From DATMRS01 sp035566015 (lineage in GTDB: Bacteria; Pseudomonadota; Alphaproteobacteria; Sphingomonadales; Sphingomonadaceae), in NCBI GenBank assembly GCA_035566015.1, contig DATMRS010000005.1, positions 62,001-126,000 on the forward strand: DNA of 64,000 nt, given 5' to 3'. How positions within the stretch are numbered: position 1 is the first letter of the stretch; the number at the start of each line of letters is the position of its first letter. Made by a program: the position numbers and the translations under genes. This document shows positions 16,664 to 26,056 of this stretch, piece after piece. A model generated the notes under the pieces. That model saw nothing but the letters and a program-made list of their open reading frames with translations, was not told where the DNA came from and did not search any database.

Positions 16664-18072
16664 CCTCCAAGTCCCCTGCCTCGTCGCGCATGACGGCGGT
16701 GGCAGTTGCGGCAGCCATGTTCATGTCGCAACTCGACGCGACGGTGATCCACACCGCTTTGCCTGCGATGGCGCAAAGCTTCGGCAGGGCTCCGGTCGAT
16801 CTTTCGATCGGGATCACGATCTATCTGCTTGCGCAGGCTGTATGCTTGCCGGCTAGCGCTTGGTTCGCCGACCGGATCGGCGCCAAGCCGGTTTTTGCGG
16901 CGGCAGTACTTGGCTTCACCTTCGCTTCCTTGATGTGCGGGTTAACCACTCGGCTTGACGAGTTCGTTGCCGCACGAGTCTTTCAGGGGATTTGCGCCGC
17001 AATGCTGATGCCGGTCGGGAGTTCGCTGCTGGTACGCACGGCTGGCAAGGAACGGCTGGTGCATGTTTTGACTCTCACCAGCACGGCGGTGCTCATGGCG
17101 CCCACATTCGGTCCTGCGATTGGAGGATTTTGCGTAACTTATCTATCATGGCCGTGGTCGTTCTTCGTCAACATCCCTGTGGGGATTGCCGCTTGCGTGT
17201 TGATCCTCCGGTTTGTGCCTTCGTTGCCGCCGGAAAACCTGCGGCCGTTCGACGCAGTCGGGTTCGTCCTGGCGGGAACCGCAATGACGGGCCTGCTCGT
17301 CGGATTGGACAGGATCAGTTCTCCCGCCGGAAGCGGCTGGGCTTCCGGTGCGTGTCTTACGATTGGAGCGGCAGCCGCTGTGGCAGCCATGCGGCACTCC
17401 CGCGCACACCCACATCCGCTGCTTTCGCCAACTCCGCTGCAATCGGAAGTTTACCGCATCGCCGTTCTCGGCGGTGGCGCGCTCATCCGTATCGCGATCC
17501 GCGCGCTGCCATTCGTGCTCCCATTGATGTTCCAGCTCGCCCTCGGCATGAGCGCGTTTGCCGCCGGCGTTACCCTGGCGATGCTCAATGGCGCGGACCT
17601 CGTGATTAAGCCAACGATCCGCCGCATCCTTCGCCGCTTCGGCTATCGCGCGAATCTGCTCGCGAGCTGTCTGGCTTCAGTTGGAGGGACGGCAGCCTGC
17701 GCAGCTTTTTCTCCGGCCACGCCATATTGGGTTTTCCTCGTTTGCCTCGCATTTCTCGGCGCTTCGCGCTCTGTTCTGTTCACCAGCGTACAGACACTGC
17801 TCTACTCTGAAATTCCCGAAGAACAGACGACATCGGCCACCGTTCTGTGGAATGTTTTCCAGCAACTCACCAGCGCGATCGGCGTGTCACTGGCAGCCAT
17901 CCTGCTCAATGGTCTTGCAGCCCTGCACGGACATTGGGGCGGAGTACCGAACTTGCTCGATTTCAGATTGGTCCTGCTGCTATACGCTGCGCTGTTGCTT
18001 GCCGCGATCCCGTCCTTCCGCAAACTGCGGCCTGACGCGGGGGCTCAACTAAGCGGCCACTCTTTGCGTTGA
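16660..18072 (+). CDS. MFS transporter, DHA2 (EmrB-like) family
   Basis: A 470-residue inner-membrane protein with many hydrophobic helices. DHA2 features are an N-terminal MSQLDATVIHTALPAM, a motif-A loop WFADRIGAKPVF and GPAIGGF in helix 5. These 14-helix drug:H+ antiporters export amphiphilic or aromatic compounds. The GTG start overlaps the Rieske stop (GTGA), so the two genes are coupled; the transporter may export a toxic demethylated or hydroxylated product, or import the Rieske substrate. It ends four bases from the convergent GntR gene. Confidence 0.88.
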   Translation: MTSKSPASSRMTAVAVAAAMFMSQLDATVIHTALPAMAQSFGRAPVDLSIGITIYLLAQAVCLPASAWFADRIGAKPVFAAAVLGFTFASLMCGLTTRLDEFVAARVFQGICAAMLMPVGSSLLVRTAGKERLVHVLTLTSTAVLMAPTFGPAIGGFCVTYLSWPWSFFVNIPVGIAACVLILRFVPSLPPENLRPFDAVGFVLAGTAMTGLLVGLDRISSPAGSGWASGACLTIGAAAAVAAMRHSRAHPHPLLSPTPLQSEVYRIAVLGGGALIRIAIRALPFVLPLMFQLALGMSAFAAGVTLAMLNGADLVIKPTIRRILRRFGYRANLLASCLASVGGTAACAAFSPATPYWVFLVCLAFLGASRSVLFTSVQTLLYSEIPEEQTTSATVLWNVFQQLTSAIGVSLAAILLNGLAALHGHWGGVPNLLDFRLVLLLYAALLLAAIPSFRKLRPDAGAQLSGHSLR

Positions 18073-18075
18073 AAG

Positions 18076-18762
18076 TCAGAGATCGCGCTCCCCCAGCATA
18101 TCGAGCACTTCGCGTTCGAAGCGGTCACGCCGGTCGCGCCGAAGCGTCATCAGTTCTTCCCTGTCGTGGGCTTTGAGCGCATCGACGAGCTCGAACTGCT
18201 TGCTTGGTGGCGTCGGCAGGGGAAGAAAAGCGCGGAACCGGTTCGTAAGCATCCAGAGCCGCATCACTTCGCGTATCATGATCTTATAGGGCGAGAGATT
18301 GAAAATTTTCAAATGGAATTCAAGCTGGTTATCCCACCATTCCCGCTTCTTTCTGGCGGCGAGCAGGTTTTCAAGTTCGAGCGCGCGCTTCTTCAGCTCG
18401 TTGAGCTCGGCCTTTGAAGGCCATTCGATCGACAGCAGTATTTCGTCTTCCAGCAAGTGGCGCATACGGAACAACTGTCGTGCTTCATCGCTCGATAGTC
18501 GTGCCACGAAGAATCCGCGGTTCGGATCGTGTTCGACGATCCCTTCCGACGTCAGCAGCTTTAGCGCTTCGCGCACCGGCACCGGGCTGGAATTGAATCG
18601 TGATGCGAATTCGATCTGGCCCAGCCGCATTCCCGGCGCGATCACACCAGCGGCTATCTGACCGCGCAACTCATCCGCGATCTTGATCGCCACGCCGTTG
18701 CTGGATCGCTTTTCGGATTGCCGCTTCATATTTTTTTGGCCCTTGTGGATGTCCGGCACCAT
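18076..18762 (-). CDS. GntR-family regulator, FCD subfamily
   Basis: A 228-residue regulator with an N-terminal winged helix (IADELRGQIAAGVIAPGMRL, SSPVPVREALKLLTSEGIVEHDPNRGFFVA) and an all-helical FCD-type effector domain. FCD metal ligands are partly visible (Asp in WWDNQLEFHLKIF and later His). It is divergent from the DoxX-MFS-esterase operon, which it probably controls along with itself. ATG 18762 was chosen; an internal ATG at 18729 begins MKRQSEKR and is also possible. FCD regulators usually respond to organic acids made by the pathway. Confidence 0.88.
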   Translation of the reverse strand: MVPDIHKGQKNMKRQSEKRSSNGVAIKIADELRGQIAAGVIAPGMRLGQIEFASRFNSSPVPVREALKLLTSEGIVEHDPNRGFFVARLSSDEARQLFRMRHLLEDEILLSIEWPSKAELNELKKRALELENLLAARKKREWWDNQLEFHLKIFNLSPYKIMIREVMRLWMLTNRFRAFLPLPTPPSKQFELVDALKAHDREELMTLRRDRRDRFEREVLDMLGERDL

Positions 18763-18880
18763 TGATGCCTGGCGTGATAGCGCCGGTCATGGGAGCGTGC
18801 CAGCCGCGCGCGAAGGCGCCCAGGCGAGATGTTCATTTTTGGCATTCTCGCTCCGATCCGTCTTCGTGCGCCTTTAAATT

Positions 18881-18894
18881 GGATAATATCTTAT
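18881..18894. promoter_or_regulatory. Putative operator GGATAATATCTTAT
   Basis: It lies in the AT-rich gap between the GntR gene and the divergent operon. GGATAATATCTT recurs as GCATAATATCTT at 26044-26055 upstream of the second TonB receptor (11 of 12 identical). It also contains TATCTTA, most of one arm of the 13100 palindrome. It could be a GntR or MarR site; which one cannot be told. Confidence 0.45.
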
Positions 18895-19004
18895 ATTTTA
18901 TTTGAATAGACAAACCTGAAACGGTATTCAGTGAGGCAATCAAGGCGGCCGAGGTTCACGCGATTGCCAAAACGGGATGGGAGGTGGCGGAGTGAGCGCA
19001 AGAT

Positions 19005-19304
19005 TTGCGTTCTTTTATCGCGTTGATTGCAGGAATGTCCGCGATCTTTTCCATTGTCGCCACTCCGCTGAGCGCGGCTGACGACGACCGCGATTGCGCG
19101 GGAGCCGAGCAAAGCAGCTTGGCGCGGACCGACATGCCTGATGTGGCCTACGCGCCGGCCAAGACGATCGGCTGTGGCCGCGGCGAACTCAAGTGGTTCG
19201 TGCGTCCTTACTCGCTGGATCCGAGAACGATGGCAAACGCGGGCGGCGTTCCGCTGCATCCTGCCGTCGAGCGCCATCACCGGAAAACGCACGATCTCGA
19301 TTGA
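19005..19304 (+). CDS. Small exported hypothetical protein
   Basis: A 99-residue open frame with a convincing signal peptide (MRSFIALIAGMSAIFSIVATPLSA) followed by a short Cys-containing polar part (DCAGAEQSS, IGCGRGELKW). I recognise no family. The start is a TTG at 19005, or an ATG at 19035 preceded by GCAGGA. A strong Shine-Dalgarno-like GGGAGGTGG lies upstream but closer to a GTG in another frame at 18992, so the true 5' end is unsure and the gene may be a decayed remnant. It lies 46 bases before the DoxX-like gene, in the same direction. Confidence 0.4.
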   Translation: MRSFIALIAGMSAIFSIVATPLSAADDDRDCAGAEQSSLARTDMPDVAYAPAKTIGCGRGELKWFVRPYSLDPRTMANAGGVPLHPAVERHHRKTHDLD

Positions 19305-19350
19305 GGATGCCGAGGCGCAGCATCTTGCGCTCGAGCGCAAAGAGGACAGC

Positions 19351-19971
19351 ATGATGCGATTGTCGAACGCTTTCAAGATTCCGGCGGTAGCAGCCGTCGC
19401 CATCGCCCTCTGCATTTTGGCGTTCGCCAAATTCGATACTTTCATATTCTTCGGAATTCCACTTATTGCCGGCGTTCTCGGCGCTCTGCTCCTGCGCCGG
19501 CTGGATTCGCGCCGGACTACTGCCGACCACGTTACGGATGCGCTGCGTATCTATTACGGGCTTCATCTCATCTGGTCGGCTTCACGATACTGGTTCGCGG
19601 GTGGGCAACCCACGATCCCGGATCCTATCGGGGGGCCGTTCATCGATTCACTGATCGCAACAGGCCTGTTCCCAGGCATCAAGGCGCTGGAGGGCATAAT
19701 CGGCATCATCCTGCTAACCAACAGGTTCGTCCCGCTGATGCTCGTTCTGGAGGTGCCAACCAGCTTCACGATCTTTTACCTCAATGTTTTCATCACCGGC
19801 GCGCCGCGCCAGCTGCTCACGGGGCCGCTTGAGCTTGGAGTCAATTGCGCGCTGCTATTGTGCTATTTCCGTTACTACCAACACTTCCTCGTTCCGCGCG
19901 CCTACGCCGCTCCGCCGCTGTTTCTGACGAAGAGCGCTGCAGACATCCCGCCACCGGCGCGGATGGACTGA
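19351..19971 (+). CDS. DoxX-like membrane protein
   Basis: A 206-residue inner-membrane protein with about five hydrophobic helices. It is a paralogue of the protein at 26458-27054: both have an IATG-(x)5-K-x2-E-x3-G-x4-TNR-x-VP-x-ML core around the third and fourth helices. The family resembles DoxX/DoxD-like proteins, some of which work in electron transfer or quinone redox systems; the function here is unknown. The tandem ATG at 19351/19354 is preceded by AGAGGAC. It is followed after five bases by an MFS gene, then an esterase gene, forming an operon probably controlled by the divergent GntR regulator. Confidence 0.72.
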   Translation: MMRLSNAFKIPAVAAVAIALCILAFAKFDTFIFFGIPLIAGVLGALLLRRLDSRRTTADHVTDALRIYYGLHLIWSASRYWFAGGQPTIPDPIGGPFIDSLIATGLFPGIKALEGIIGIILLTNRFVPLMLVLEVPTSFTIFYLNVFITGAPRQLLTGPLELGVNCALLLCYFRYYQHFLVPRAYAAPPLFLTKSAADIPPPARMD

Positions 19972-19976
19972 ACGCG

Positions 19977-21308
19977 ATGTCGGTTCATGCCGAAGCTTTC
20001 GAGTCCAGCCTCGGGCAGATCATCGATGATGCATCCTGGAGCTTCTTCCAGAAGTGCATCCTTGCGTACCTCGCGCTCGTTTTCGCGATGGATGGGCTTG
20101 CCAACCAGTCGCTCGGCATCGCGATGCCTGCCCTCATTACGGACTGGGGCGTGGAACGGGACGCTTTCGCGCCAGTAACGGCGGCGAACCTCGCGGGCGT
20201 CGCTATCGGGTCGGTCCTTGGCGGGCTGGTCGGCGACCGGCTCGGCCGCCGATGGACTTTGATCGGGGCGATCTTTCTGTTCGGCCTGATGACTGCTGCG
20301 GGGGCGTTCACATATTCGCCCGCGCAATTGATGCTGGTTCGCTTCGTCGACGGTTTGGGTATCGGCGCGGCGATTCCCAACGGTGCGGCCTTGATCTCGG
20401 AATTTACGCCGCGCCGCCGGCGCGGGTGGGCCATCGCGATCGGAATGGTGTTCATTCCCATCGGCGGAATACTTGCCGGCGCATTGGGCGCCAGCTTGCT
20501 CGAGGTGTTCGGCTGGCGAGCAATGCTGCTGGTCGCCGGCGCGGTTCCTCTGGTGCTGGCAGGCGCCTTCTTATTGCTTCTGCCGGAATCCCCGGCCTTC
20601 CTTCTCCGTTCCGGGAAACGGGCCGCGGTCGATCGGCTGCTCAAGCGCTGCAAGATTTCTTCACCCTTGGGCGCCCAATATGAAGCGCCTCCGGTTCAGA
20701 GCGCCGCTGCGCCGCTGCACGTGTTGCTGGCCCCGGAAGTAAGAAATCGCACATTGTTATTATGGAGCGGTTTTTTCACCTGTTTAATGGCCTCATATAC
20801 CATCTTCAGCTGGTTGCCCACTTTACTGCACACCTTGGGCTTTGACCTGACTATGACCAGCTTGGGGATCACCGCTTTCCATTCGGGCGGTGTGGTCGGC
20901 GCGTTGTTCAGCGGCATGGCATTGGATCGTAAGGGTTTTCGATTCGCCCATATGGGGCTCGCCGCAGTTGCAGCACTGCTCGGGGTATCGCTTGCCGGTC
21001 TGCTCGGCACGGGCGCGTTCTCCACCATCGCTGTGTTGCCGATCATGATCATGCTCGGGTTTTGCATGTCGGGCTTACACAATACGCTCTACACGCTCGC
21101 TGCCAGCACATATCCCACTGCCGCGCGGGCAACGGGGGTCGGCATTGCATCGGCGATCGGCCGCCTCGGCGCGGTGCTTAGTTCGTTTACCGGAGTCATA
21201 TCGCTGGATTGGGGCGGATCGCTCGGGTTCTTCGGCGTGGTGGCCGTCCTGCTGGCGCTTTGTGGGGTTTCAGGATTGGCGGCTCGAAAAAACGAACGGG
21301 AGAATTAG
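19977..21308 (+). CDS. MFS transporter, aromatic acid:H+ symporter type
   Basis: A 443-residue, 12-helix MFS protein. Signatures are a cytoplasmic N-terminus, GSVLGGLVGDRLGRRWTL (motif A), FVDGLGIGAAIPNGAALISEF in helix 4, and LPESPAFLL before the central loop. The helix-4 and LPESP pattern is that of the AAHS/PcaK-BenK group, which imports aromatic acids with protons. It is located between the DoxX-like gene and a secreted esterase (one base before the esterase ATG), so it probably takes up the acid released by that esterase. Confidence 0.88.
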   Translation: MSVHAEAFESSLGQIIDDASWSFFQKCILAYLALVFAMDGLANQSLGIAMPALITDWGVERDAFAPVTAANLAGVAIGSVLGGLVGDRLGRRWTLIGAIFLFGLMTAAGAFTYSPAQLMLVRFVDGLGIGAAIPNGAALISEFTPRRRRGWAIAIGMVFIPIGGILAGALGASLLEVFGWRAMLLVAGAVPLVLAGAFLLLLPESPAFLLRSGKRAAVDRLLKRCKISSPLGAQYEAPPVQSAAAPLHVLLAPEVRNRTLLLWSGFFTCLMASYTIFSWLPTLLHTLGFDLTMTSLGITAFHSGGVVGALFSGMALDRKGFRFAHMGLAAVAALLGVSLAGLLGTGAFSTIAVLPIMIMLGFCMSGLHNTLYTLAASTYPTAARATGVGIASAIGRLGAVLSSFTGVISLDWGGSLGFFGVVAVLLALCGVSGLAARKNEREN

Positions 21309-21309
21309 G

Positions 21310-22788
21310 ATGCGCATCACCGGATTGCTTGCCACCATCGGATTCGGAGTGGCGATAGCATCGGCCGCGCCGGGGCGTGCCCAGAGCAATCCCGTAGTTA
21401 CCGTTCGCGAAGGAACCTTGCGTGGCGCCGAGGCCGAAGGAGTGAACCACTTCCTCGGCATTCCTTATGCTGCCGCACCAGTTGGCCAGCGAAGGTGGCA
21501 AGAGCCAGCCCCTGCGCAGCCTTGGTCAGGAGAAAGGGACGCTCGGGAATTTGGCCCGGCATGTGCGCAGGCAAGTCCCGGCGGCGCCCCGGCCTTTCCG
21601 ACAAGCGAAGATTGCCTGACGCTAAACGTCTGGACACCTGCCCAGCATACGACCCCGCTGCCGGTAATGGTCTGGATACATGGCGGCGGGTATATGTGGG
21701 GCTCTGGCCGTGAGCCGAAGTTCGACGGAACCGCGCTGGCGCGAAAGGGCGTTGTCCTGGTGACGATAAACTACCGCCTCGGTGTGCTGGGCTTTCTCGC
21801 CCATCCAGCGCTTACCGCAGAATCACCGCACCACGCTTCCGGTAATTACGGCATCCTGGATCAGATCCAGGCGCTGACCTGGGTGCGCGACAACATTGCG
21901 AACTTCGGCGGCGATCCGGGAAATATTACCATCTTCGGTGAGTCCGCAGGCGCCGGAGCAGTAAACATCCTCCAGGCCTCACCACTGGCGAAGGGATTAT
22001 TTCACAAGGTGATCGGGGAAAGCACCTCGCAAATGGATCCCGAAGGCGGGATGCTGGGTAAGCTCGATCTCCAAGCCGCCAGCGAATATGGCGCTGCGTT
22101 TGGCGCGAAGCTGGGTGCGTCTTCACTGGCCGAACTGCGGGCGCTACCGCCTGAGAAGCTTTTTTCGATTCCGGCGTTCTTCTGGCCGACAGAGCGTGAC
22201 GGCTACGTCTTGCCGGACCTTGTCTACAACATCTTCGCGCGTGGCGAGCAGAACGATGTGCCCACGCTCGTCGGCTCGAATTCCTTCGAAGGCTCGACGA
22301 TCCGTCGTGACTGGGTGAAGCCTGAGGCTGACGAACAACTTGATTTCGATGCGCTCTATGCCGGAGCGAAAGATCCCATGGGCCAATCCGCGACCGATGC
22401 CGTTCAATGGCAAATGCGGGTCTGGGCTGCGCTGCAGGCCGACAAAGGCCACGCACCGTCCTGGCTCTACTGGTTCGATCGCGCGTGGCCGGGCAAGCCC
22501 GAGCTTGGCGCGTTTCATGGGGCCGAAATCGTCTATGTCTTCAAGACACTCGATACAGAAGAGCAGCCTTGGACTGAGAAGGATCGGGCCTTGTCCTCGC
22601 TGATGGCGAACTATTGGGTGAATTTCGCACGAAACGGCGATCCCAACGGCCCTGGTTTGCCGCAATGGCCCGCCTATCACGACGGCGCGCCGGCGTTGAT
22701 GCGGCTTTCGCCGGCGCCTGCCGTGATCACCACGCCGCGGCCCGAGGCGCAGATTTTCCTGGATCGCTATTTCTCAAGGCGGCGATAG
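21310..22788 (+). CDS. Type B carboxylesterase, secreted
   Basis: A 492-residue type B carboxylesterase with a signal peptide ending near AAPGRAQS. It has GIPYAAAPVG, EDCLTLNVW, the oxyanion loop WIHGGGYMWGSG, the canonical nucleophile elbow FGESAGAGA, an acid in SNSFEGST and His in FHGAEIVYVF. GGAGAATTAGG precedes the ATG, which lies one base after the MFS stop. It hydrolyses an ester in the periplasm; the neighbouring aromatic-acid-type MFS transporter suggests an aromatic acid product. It differs from the esterase at 8275 in the elbow (GESAG instead of GQSGG). Confidence 0.9.
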   Translation: MRITGLLATIGFGVAIASAAPGRAQSNPVVTVREGTLRGAEAEGVNHFLGIPYAAAPVGQRRWQEPAPAQPWSGERDAREFGPACAQASPGGAPAFPTSEDCLTLNVWTPAQHTTPLPVMVWIHGGGYMWGSGREPKFDGTALARKGVVLVTINYRLGVLGFLAHPALTAESPHHASGNYGILDQIQALTWVRDNIANFGGDPGNITIFGESAGAGAVNILQASPLAKGLFHKVIGESTSQMDPEGGMLGKLDLQAASEYGAAFGAKLGASSLAELRALPPEKLFSIPAFFWPTERDGYVLPDLVYNIFARGEQNDVPTLVGSNSFEGSTIRRDWVKPEADEQLDFDALYAGAKDPMGQSATDAVQWQMRVWAALQADKGHAPSWLYWFDRAWPGKPELGAFHGAEIVYVFKTLDTEEQPWTEKDRALSSLMANYWVNFARNGDPNGPGLPQWPAYHDGAPALMRLSPAPAVITTPRPEAQIFLDRYFSRRR

Positions 22789-22968
22789 CGGCAACGACGT
22801 CGCGGTATCGAGCGCGATGATGAGTATCCCGATCGACGCCGAAGGTGCTGAAGTGGGAGCGGGGAAAGGCCGGGGCCGGGCTGCACGGCCGAAGCGAAAC
22901 AGAGCCCGCACCTTCAGTTCATGGAGCAGGAGCTACCCGCCGCAGAAGAGCTGGCAAGCACAAGAAAG

Positions 22969-22993
22969 CCGGTGAGCGCGCTGCGCTCACCGG
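22969..22993 (-). terminator. Hairpin terminator of the second TonB receptor gene
   Basis: A perfect 11-bp stem (CCGGTGAGCGC / GCGCTCACCGG) with a 3-base loop lies in the 286-bp gap between the convergent esterase and receptor genes. Read on the minus strand it is followed by a T-rich stretch (CTTTCTTG), about 80 bases past the receptor stop, as in a Rho-independent terminator. Nothing else is recognisable in this gap. Confidence 0.65.
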
Positions 22994-23074
22994 TACGGCG
23001 GAGGAATCCGTTCATTGTTCCGTCAATATCGTGCCGGTTGCGTGACGAATGGATGGAATCTGCCTCGCCACGCT

Positions 23075-25948
23075 TCAGAACTTCTTCGAAATCTCGAACG
23101 ACACCATTCGGCCAAGCGAACTCGAATAGGATGGATCGAAACGAATCGGAGTTCCGCCTGTGTTGACCACGAGCGGCGGATCCTTATCGAACACATTCAA
23201 GGCGCTCACCGAGAAGGCAAGGCCGCTGAAAAGTTCAGACGTGTCCTCGAATTCGTACCGCACTGTCATATCGACGGTCGTGTACGAACCGATCTTGAGA
23301 TACTGGTCCGGTATCGCCGCCGGCAGAAACGCCCGGGTGATCTTACGCGAGTTGACATAGTTCACGTAGGCACTCGCAGTGAGGCCCCCCTTCTCGAGCC
23401 CGAATTCCAGCCGTCCGGTGAAGCGAGCCGGATAGCCGAAGTGGTTGACCTCGTCGCTAAGCGCGATGCCAGGCACCGGGGCGGTCCGATAATGCAACGT
23501 ATAATTCGCCTGGGCCCCCAGATGGAACGTCGCCCAGTCGCTGTCGATCACATAGTTGAAATTTAAATCCAACCCGTCGGTCTTGGCTACGCCGCTATTG
23601 TTTCTGCGGGAATCGACGATTGCGATGATGGTCTTTGGATCCGCCACGAAACCCAGGACTGGAAGTCCCGGATCGGAAGTTATCGTGTTCCAGTAATCAA
23701 CGAACTGATCGATCGTCTGCGAGGTCTTTGTTGGAAAATAGAGCGGGTTGAAGACGACGAAATTGTCGTACAGTCCGGAGTTCAAGGCGGTGCCGATCGG
23801 AACGTTATAGGCGGCCGTATCGATCTTGTCCGTATATTTGACGTTATAGTAAGTGAACGAGAAGTGGGCGTTGGGAATCAACTCGGGCCCGATATCGAAT
23901 CCGGCCGACCAGGTGGTCGCCTTTTCGGGCCGCAGGTTCGGATTCCCGCCGATCGGGTAGACGTACATGAACGAACCGTTCGGCGGATCGAGGCCTACCG
24001 CCGTCCCGCTCGCGCCGGTCCGCACCAGAAATCCGGCCGTGGCATATTTGTTGACGTCCACCAGGCTCGGGGCGCGGAATGATGTTCCATAGCTGCCACG
24101 GAAGGTCAGACCATCGACCGGAGAATAGTTCAGGCCAAACTTCGGATTAACGGTCGAACCGACGTCACTATAGTGGTCATATCGAACCGCGGCATCGAAA
24201 TCGAGGCGAGCAATCCCGGGCATCGCGTTTCCGTTCCCGACGAACGGCACGAAGAGTTCGGCATATGCGGACGCGACTTTGCGCTGGTTGGAGACGGGGG
24301 CCGACGTCACAGTATCGACGTTTGCAGTGCGGGTGTTGGAGATCTGGCCCGTTCCAGACAATGCGTCGTGGTGGTATTCACCTCCCAGCGCCAGACGGAC
24401 ATCCCCGCCACCGATATCGAACAGCGCGCCCCCGATATTTGCCGTGCCGCCATAGGTCGAATATTTGGAACCGATCTCAGTGAACGCCCGGAAGAGCGAG
24501 ATGGTTTCTTCCGAATTGCACTGGAAGGCATTGCCATCGCAAAACGGGTTGAAGAAATCGACCCCGGCGGGCTTGGCCGCACCGCTCACCGTTTCTCCGA
24601 GTGCGCGCCGAAGGCCGTTGCTATTGATAAAATTGTCCTGATAGCTGTCGCCTTTGTCTTCGCTATAATAGCCAAGGACGTTGGCGTCCCACTTGTCGTT
24701 CAGCGTGATATCCAGGCCGCCTGAAATCGACCAAAGCTGTTCGTAACCGGTCGATGTGGCGGGGCCGAGATCGTTGAGGAAATTATAAGCCACCAGCACG
24801 TTTCCGTTCCCGGGGCAGTTCAGTGTGGCGCTGTCGTCGGGCGTGCCAGTGTGACAAGGGCTGTACGGATTGTTGCTCGGCACTGTGAGAGTGCTCGACT
24901 GCGGAATGCCATCGAGTTTATATTCCCGGCGCGAGAAAAAACCGTCGGCCTTCAATTTTACCGTGTCGGTGATGGCCTGTTCAAACGTGCCGACCACCGA
25001 GTTGCGCTTTGTCTTTGGCGCCGCATCCGCGCCTTGCCACGGGTTTTGCCGGTTCGGAGTTGTGGTAAGATCGCCCAACGTTACCGAGCGGCCGTCTTGC
25101 CCAGCCGGGATGCCATATGCGGGACCGTTCGTGACGAATTGCACGTTGCCGGGATTGGAAAGAATGGGCCAGGCCGCCCCCCCATAGGGCGTCAGGTCGC
25201 TGTTATAGAGTTTCGGCCGGTCGCTTGCTTCCAGCGCCGAGCGACGCTGGTATTCGTAGGCAAGGAAAATGCCGCCAGAACCCCAGGTGTGGCCTGCGGC
25301 AACCGAACCGATATATTCTTGCACCGAGTCCGCGAACCCGGCGCGGAAACGGGCCTCGACGGTGTCTTGCGGCCGCCGGGTGATAAAGTTGACCACGCCC
25401 CCGATCGCATCGGAGCCGTAGATCGCGGAGCCTCCGTCCGCGACCACCTCGATGCGCTCAAGAGCGATGCCCGGAATATTGTCGGCGTCGTAAAGCTGGC
25501 CGTTGGGCCCCTGCGGCGCCACACGATGGCCATTGACCAGGCTCAGAGTCGCCGCAGTACCAAGACCGCGCAGGTTGATTGATTTCGCAAAGAAGGTGTT
25601 GAGTGACGAATTCTGGATAACCGTGCCGCCGGACTGATCGTCCGACGCGCCGAAATTGACGATCTGCGGAAGCTTGCGAAGAGCGTCATTCGTGGTGCTG
25701 ACACCCATCTTCTCCATGTCTTCGCGGCCGATGGGCACCACAGCAGAACCGACGGGAGCGACCCCCTTGATCCGGGTGCCGGTGACCACGATTTCGCTGC
25801 CCGGTTTTTCTACGGCTGCGCCTCCGGCTTCCGGTTCGTCCTGAGCTGAGGCCGACGTTGCCGCCAAAAGCCCAAGCGCCAACAGCGAAGTTGATACCGA
25901 CAGGCGGGCAACCGCCCGCACCGGCGAAGCAAGACCGATCCCCTTCAT
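23075..25948 (-). CDS. TonB-dependent outer-membrane receptor
   Basis: A 957-residue receptor: signal peptide (LLALGLLAATSASAQ), TonB-box region SEIVVTGTRI, plug (NDALRKLPQIVNFG, INLRGLG, IEVVADGGSAIYGSDAIGGVVN) and a large barrel ending in a terminal Phe (ISKKF). The plug with NLRGLG and DGGSAIYGSDAIGG is typical of the large sphingomonad receptors linked to polymer or complex organic substrates. The ATG at 25948 was chosen over one at 25966 because GGGGAGGAG lies seven bases before it. It stands alone on the minus strand, with an AT-rich upstream region carrying palindromic sites. It probably imports the substrate of the flanking esterases. Confidence 0.93.
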   Translation of the reverse strand: MKGIGLASPVRAVARLSVSTSLLALGLLAATSASAQDEPEAGGAAVEKPGSEIVVTGTRIKGVAPVGSAVVPIGREDMEKMGVSTTNDALRKLPQIVNFGASDDQSGGTVIQNSSLNTFFAKSINLRGLGTAATLSLVNGHRVAPQGPNGQLYDADNIPGIALERIEVVADGGSAIYGSDAIGGVVNFITRRPQDTVEARFRAGFADSVQEYIGSVAAGHTWGSGGIFLAYEYQRRSALEASDRPKLYNSDLTPYGGAAWPILSNPGNVQFVTNGPAYGIPAGQDGRSVTLGDLTTTPNRQNPWQGADAAPKTKRNSVVGTFEQAITDTVKLKADGFFSRREYKLDGIPQSSTLTVPSNNPYSPCHTGTPDDSATLNCPGNGNVLVAYNFLNDLGPATSTGYEQLWSISGGLDITLNDKWDANVLGYYSEDKGDSYQDNFINSNGLRRALGETVSGAAKPAGVDFFNPFCDGNAFQCNSEETISLFRAFTEIGSKYSTYGGTANIGGALFDIGGGDVRLALGGEYHHDALSGTGQISNTRTANVDTVTSAPVSNQRKVASAYAELFVPFVGNGNAMPGIARLDFDAAVRYDHYSDVGSTVNPKFGLNYSPVDGLTFRGSYGTSFRAPSLVDVNKYATAGFLVRTGASGTAVGLDPPNGSFMYVYPIGGNPNLRPEKATTWSAGFDIGPELIPNAHFSFTYYNVKYTDKIDTAAYNVPIGTALNSGLYDNFVVFNPLYFPTKTSQTIDQFVDYWNTITSDPGLPVLGFVADPKTIIAIVDSRRNNSGVAKTDGLDLNFNYVIDSDWATFHLGAQANYTLHYRTAPVPGIALSDEVNHFGYPARFTGRLEFGLEKGGLTASAYVNYVNSRKITRAFLPAAIPDQYLKIGSYTTVDMTVRYEFEDTSELFSGLAFSVSALNVFDKDPPLVVNTGGTPIRFDPSYSSSLGRMVSFEISKKF

Positions 25949-26006
25949 TTCAACACTCCTCCCCATGGTCCCGGTCGCTGCCGGTTTTCGCTAACCCCAA
26001 GACTCT

Positions 26007-26055
26007 GCAAGATCTTGCGGTATCCAATATAAAATATGATTTTGCATAATATCTT
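26007..26055. promoter_or_regulatory. Promoter/operator region of the second TonB receptor
   Basis: This AT-rich segment upstream of the receptor start holds a perfect 12-bp palindrome, GCAAGATCTTGC (26007-26018), and at 26044-26055 the motif GCATAATATCTT, which matches GGATAATATCTT at 18881 in 11 of 12 positions. Between them, TATAAAATATGA-like sequence may form the -10 region. It probably places the receptor under the same regulator as the DoxX-MFS-esterase operon. Confidence 0.5.
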
Positions 26056-26056
26056 T

